This document shows, piece after piece, positions 60,283 through 64,000 of a DNA stretch of 64,000 bases. This DNA is from Vibrio tarriae. GTDB lineage: Bacteria > Pseudomonadota > Gammaproteobacteria > Enterobacterales > Vibrionaceae. The stretch is from positions 1,736,001 to 1,800,000 of the forward strand of contig NZ_CP022353.1 of the NCBI RefSeq assembly GCF_002216685.1, in the 5' to 3' direction. Each line of letters opens with the position of its first letter. The stretch's first letter is position 1. The notes under the pieces were generated by a model. The model made no database searches. It saw only the letters and a list, made by a program, of their open reading frames with translations, and had not been told where the DNA came from. A program made the translations under genes and the position numbers.

Positions 60283-60303
60283 TGTCGAGAGAATCAGAGG
60301 GAG

Positions 60304-63300
60304 CTACACTCGCCCATTCAGCACATCGATCAGCCGTTTGGCTTGTTGGCGAATCTCATCATCGCCGTCAACAATCGCCTCTTCGAGCAGTTTAATCGCC
60401 CCTTTCTCATCGTTCATTTCAATGTAGATTTTGGCCAAATCCAGCTTACCTGCTGCTTCCGCACCACTATCCACATCAATGTCTCGAATATCGCCAATCA
60501 CATCAGGGAACTCATCCAGACCCACATCAAGCTTAAGTTCCTCTTCATCAGGGTTTAAGCCTTGCTCTTCCGATTCTACCTGTGCCATGAGCTCGTCGAT
60601 GGTCATGTAGCCGTCACGCTGTGGGTCGAAATCCAGCAAATCCTCTTGCGATCCCCAGTTTTCAGGCTTCGCTTGCGGCTCCGGTGTTTCACTCGCCCAA
60701 ATCGCTTGCTCATCCTCAGGTACATCATCCGGCAACTGCGCTTGCTGATCTGGGGTTAGGTGGAAACCATTCCAGTCTTCGCCGCCCATTTGCAACATGG
60801 CATCAATATCCATGCCCGCGCTATCAATCGTTTTAGCATCAAGTGGACGATCAAAGCTAAACGGTTTTTCACCATCGGGATTATCACTCAGCCAATCGTG
60901 CAGCGCTTCTTCATCAAATGCCTTGTTAGCCAAAGATTGTGTCGGTGGCACATCTTGAGTCGCGTCCAAAAGTTCAGGCTGAACCTCGTCTACTGCGCTT
61001 TCAACACTGGCCAGTAAATCCTCATCGGCAATCAGCGCATCACTTTCTGTCTCTTGTGCTAGCGTTTCTGTCTCATCACCGAGCTCTGGCTCAACTTCCG
61101 ATTCAGCGGCAGGCTCTAACTGTGCATCCGCCAAGGCGTCTTCTTCGGTGTACTCAGGCAAATCGAGCTCATCAAGCTCAGTAAAGGGGTCTTCCTCTTC
61201 GAGAACGCTTGCCAACTCAAGCTCCGGCTCAACTTCCGATTCTGCGGCAGGCTCTAACTGTGCATCTGCCAAGGCATCTTCTTCGGTGTACTCGGGTAAA
61301 TCGAGCTCATTAAGCTCGGTAAAGGCTTCTTCCGCAGCTGGCTCACTTGCCAGCTCAAGCTCTGGTTCAACTTCCGATTCGGCGGCAGGCTCTAACTGTG
61401 CATCCGCCAAGGCATCTTCTTCGGTGTACTCGGGTAAATCGAGCTCATCAAGCTCGGTAAAGGCTTCTTCCGCAGCTGGCTCAGTTGCCAGCTCCAACTC
61501 GGGCTCAACTTCCGATTCTACGGCAGGCTCTAACTGTGCATCCGCCAAGGCGTCTTCTTCGGTGTACTCGGGTAAATCGAGTTCATCAAGCTCAGTAAAG
61601 GTTTCTTCCTCTTCGAGATCGCTTGCCAGCTCAAGCTCGGGTTCAACTTCCGATTCTGCAGCAGGCTCTAACTGCGCGTCCGCCAAAGCGTCTTCTTCGG
61701 TGTACTCAGGCAAATCAAGCTTATTAAGCTCGGTAAAGGCTTCTTCCTCTTCGAGATCGCTTGCCAGCTCAAGCTCTGGCTCAACTTCCGATTCTGCGGC
61801 GGGCTCTAACTGTGCATCTGCCAAGGCATCTTCTTCGGTGTACTCGGGTAAATCGAGTTCATCAAGCTCGGTAAAGGCTTCTTCCTCGGCTGGCTCACTT
61901 GCTAGCTCAAGCTCTGGCTCAACTTCCGATTCTGCGGCAGGCTCTAACTGCGCATCCGCCAAGGCGTCCTCTTCGGTGTACTCGGGCAAATCGAGCTCAT
62001 TAAGCTCGGTAAAGGCTTCTTCCTCGTCGAGATCGCTTGCCAGCTCAAGCTCTGGCTCAACTTCCGATTCTTCGGCGGGCTCTAACTGCGCGTCCGCCAA
62101 GGCGTCCTCTTCGGTGTACTCGGGTAAATCGAGTTCATTAAGCACAGTAAGGTCACTTTCATCATTAGATGCTTCTGCAGCCAACGGCTCCGACTCAGGC
62201 TCAATTTCGGTCTCAACTTGTTGTTCGTCGAATGCAGAAGACGGAGTGACTTCAGCCAATTGAGGCTCATCATTCTCTTCTGGCAGCTCCAAATCGTTAA
62301 GAGTGAGAGACTCCTCGACAGACTGAGAAAGCGCGTCAGGGGCTAACACATCATCAGACGTATCCACTGTATTTGATTGCGGCTGCGCAGCCAAATCTGC
62401 CAGTAATTCATCCACCGTTTCATTTGTGGCGGTAGTCTGCTCTGGCAAATCATCCTCAGCCGAAGATAGCTCAAGCTCAGCATTACCCTCTAAAGTTGGT
62501 GAGGAGTCATCCTCATCAAATACCCAATCCTCATCTTGAGGAGTACCAAACTCATTGGCGGGTAGCGCACTTGGCTGCGGTAAGTCGTCTTCCAGACCAC
62601 CTTCAATTTCAGGATTGAAATCAAAATCATCCGCTTGTGCGAAAGCTTCATTTTCATCGAGTACAGGTTCAAGTAACGGATCTTTTGCGGGTGCCGAGTT
62701 GAGTAAGTCGTCAATGAAGGTATCGCTATTAAACTCATCTTCGGTTGCCAACTCCGGGAGTGATTCTGCTGGCTCTGGATGCTGCTCAATTTCAAGCAAC
62801 TCATCAAAAAGCTCAGTACCATCTTCTACACTGAGTTTTTCCGGTGCCACTGAGAATTCTGTAGCTTCGATGGATTCATCATCCAAGTCCAGATCATCCA
62901 GTAATTCATCCAAAAGCTCAGTGCTGTTTTGGTCAATTTCAAGCCCAGAGGCAAGCTCTTCGGGCACGGGTTCCCCCAACACCTCATTGAGTAACTGAGT
63001 GCTATCTTCCTCTAAATCTAAAATGGGCTCTTCAGGTTGAAGAAGATCCGCAGTTTGGGCATCAAACTCATCGTTTTCTGGCTTATCAAAATCATCCAAC
63101 AACTCATCTAAAAGCTCGGTACTCTCTTCGCTCAGAGGAGCATCTTGTTCAGCGAGTATTTCATCAAGTAATGCCGTTTCATCTATCGCTTTGGCTTCAA
63201 GTTGCTCAAGGTCAGCTTGCTCTTCGATAGAGGCAAACAGGTCATCCAAATCTTGGTCACCCGCTACGCCTGCACCACTGAGATCAAATTCGTCATTATC

Positions 63301-64000
63301 CTCTTCACTGAGCGACGCCAGCTCATCATTGAGTAGCGTATCCAAGGTTTCGGTATCTTGGATCGCGGGTTCATCATCTAATGCGTCGAGTTCACTGGCG
63401 AGTAAGTCATCCAGCAGCGATTGATCCACTTTGCCATCGCTAAGCAGCTCATTCTCTTCATCACCGGATAACAGCGCTTCGATGTCATCCTCCGACATTT
63501 GATTTTCATCAGCCAAGTCAAAAGAATTCAGATCATCGTTGTCGGTTGGTTCGCTAACATCATTTAGCGCGCGCTCCATCTCTTCAAGTCCGAGCGCTTT
63601 ATCATCAGCGTTAACAGAAATGCCGTTGGCACTTTCATTTAGAGCATCAAATTCGGTATCGAGATCGCCATCATCATCAATTCCTACAAACAGATCATCG
63701 CTGTCCTGTCCATCAAGATTGAAATCAAGATCGGTTTCGTTCAGATCGGCGAAGACATCATCTTCATCCGAGAACGCTTTTTCAGCGTCATTTTCTTCTT
63801 TGTCGTCGGTGGTACTGAAGAGGTCATCATCCAGCAGCAGATCATCGCCAATATCTTCCGTCTGTTCTGGACCTAAAGTGACAGGCGCCGCTGTTGGCAT
63901 TTCAGAAGTGATATTGTTTTGCGTTGGATTCTCTTGCTGAGCACTCGAGCGGCGGTTAAGCAGCAGAAGCACTACGATAGCAATCAGTAGACCGGGGATT
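60304..64000 (-). CDS. hubP: Pole-organising protein HubP (FimV family), 5'-truncated by window edge
   Basis: This is the C-terminal part of HubP/FimV, which organises chromosome origin, chemotaxis and flagellar proteins at the cell pole. The frame is open to base 64000; the membrane helix (IPGLLIAIVVLLLLNRR) is at the edge and the periplasmic LysM part lies outside. The cytoplasmic region is extremely acidic, with scattered short repeats (LLDELLDDL type), then an array of 46-residue repeats, and the conserved FimV C-terminal TPR-like domain (KLDLAKIYIEMNDEKGAIKLL). It has a strong terminator. Confidence 0.93.
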   Translation of the reverse strand, partial: IPGLLIAIVVLLLLNRRSSAQQENPTQNNITSEMPTAAPVTLGPEQTEDIGDDLLLDDDLFSTTDDKEENDAEKAFSDEDDVFADLNETDLDFNLDGQDSDDLFVGIDDDGDLDTEFDALNESANGISVNADDKALGLEEMERALNDVSEPTDNDDLNSFDLADENQMSEDDIEALLSGDEENELLSDGKVDQSLLDDLLASELDALDDEPAIQDTETLDTLLNDELASLSEEDNDEFDLSGAGVAGDQDLDDLFASIEEQADLEQLEAKAIDETALLDEILAEQDAPLSEESTELLDELLDDFDKPENDEFDAQTADLLQPEEPILDLEEDSTQLLNEVLGEPVPEELASGLEIDQNSTELLDELLDDLDLDDESIEATEFSVAPEKLSVEDGTELFDELLEIEQHPEPAESLPELATEDEFNSDTFIDDLLNSAPAKDPLLEPVLDENEAFAQADDFDFNPEIEGGLEDDLPQPSALPANEFGTPQDEDWVFDEDDSSPTLEGNAELELSSAEDDLPEQTTATNETVDELLADLAAQPQSNTVDTSDDVLAPDALSQSVEESLTLNDLELPEENDEPQLAEVTPSSAFDEQQVETEIEPESEPLAAEASNDESDLTVLNELDLPEYTEEDALADAQLEPAEESEVEPELELASDLDEEEAFTELNELDLPEYTEEDALADAQLEPAAESEVEPELELASEPAEEEAFTELDELDLPEYTEEDALADAQLEPAAESEVEPELELASDLEEEEAFTELNKLDLPEYTEEDALADAQLEPAAESEVEPELELASDLEEEETFTELDELDLPEYTEEDALADAQLEPAVESEVEPELELATEPAAEEAFTELDELDLPEYTEEDALADAQLEPAAESEVEPELELASEPAAEEAFTELNELDLPEYTEEDALADAQLEPAAESEVEPELELASVLEEEDPFTELDELDLPEYTEEDALADAQLEPAAESEVEPELGDETETLAQETESDALIADEDLLASVESAVDEVQPELLDATQDVPPTQSLANKAFDEEALHDWLSDNPDGEKPFSFDRPLDAKTIDSAGMDIDAMLQMGGEDWNGFHLTPDQQAQLPDDVPEDEQAIWASETPEPQAKPENWGSQEDLLDFDPQRDGYMTIDELMAQVESEEQGLNPDEEELKLDVGLDEFPDVIGDIRDIDVDSGAEAAGKLDLAKIYIEMNDEKGAIKLLEEAIVDGDDEIRQQAKRLIDVLNGRV
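61080..62142 (-). repeat. Array of 138-bp (46-residue) coding repeats in hubP
   Basis: Seven full units and an eighth that loses its last part, each starting LxELDLPEYTEEDALADAQL and continuing EPAxESEVEPELELAS with a short variable acidic end. Variation is mainly in the last ten residues (for example DLEEEEAF, EPAAEEAF). DNA identity between units is high, so copy number is likely to change by recombination. Confidence 0.92.

Noticed and set aside
61148-62263. Long open frame of 371 codons antisense to hubP, rich in serine
   Set aside because: It is the mirror of the acidic repeats: GAA/GAG-rich codons read in reverse give serine and avoid stops. No ribosome site or family resemblance.

Overview
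The window looks like Vibrio cholerae, or a very close relative, large chromosome. A complete Qrr1 quorum-sensing RNA lies beside luxO-luxU. The pole organiser HubP/FimV, a MotY-type sodium-motor protein and two tandem FadL paralogues are also present. The gene order matches my memory of the V. cholerae segment running from hubP (VC0998) to about VC1062, read in reverse. That locus assignment is recall, not a search. Almost everything is core genome. I see no prophage, insertion sequence, integron or CRISPR array.

Layout. 1-12.7 kb: the 3' end of tesB; a DecR-type Lrp regulator divergent from a PLP cysteine-metabolism enzyme; sohB and yciK; ycgN; the DNA-metabolism run ybaN-apt-dnaX-ybaB-recR; an RssB-like response regulator; a LysR regulator; ydjA. 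12.7-21.2 kb: a fatty-acid block with fadI-fadJ under an apparent FadR operator, an ECF sigma/anti-sigma pair and two fadL genes, plus a strong candidate for an unannotated small RNA beside fadI. 21.2-34.2 kb: a phosphatase, btuR, asmA, udk, mrp, metG, an unknown membrane protein, udp, zntA, and a head-to-head pair of shortened CBS and GGDEF genes. 34.2-40.2 kb: moaABCDE behind a Moco riboswitch, a YvcK-family gene, and luxU-luxO-qrr1. 40.3-50.9 kb: uvrB, tRNA-Asn, the rsx/rnf operon, nth, gloA and a small gene behind a perfect Fur box. 50.9-64 kb: motY, rnt, an antiporter-like gene, then purF-cvpA-dedD-folC-accD-truA, and most of hubP, cut by the window edge.

Two conserved genes, rsxG and rnt, are each interrupted by an apparent one-base deletion, the second in a G run. 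Either this strain carries real lesions in the Rsx/Rnf complex and RNase T, or the assembly has small indel errors. The CBS and GGDEF genes look as if their 5' ends and shared promoter region were deleted.

The observations I rate highest are: the leftward structured RNA candidate at about 16337-16498, with a similar palindrome ahead of its promoter and the fadI promoter; the CBS/GGDEF junction near 33675; the two frameshifts; a conserved A AAA AAG frameshift site in dnaX; a sigma-54 type promoter ahead of an unknown membrane protein; and the Fur box at 50351-50365. I found no large new multi-gene system.
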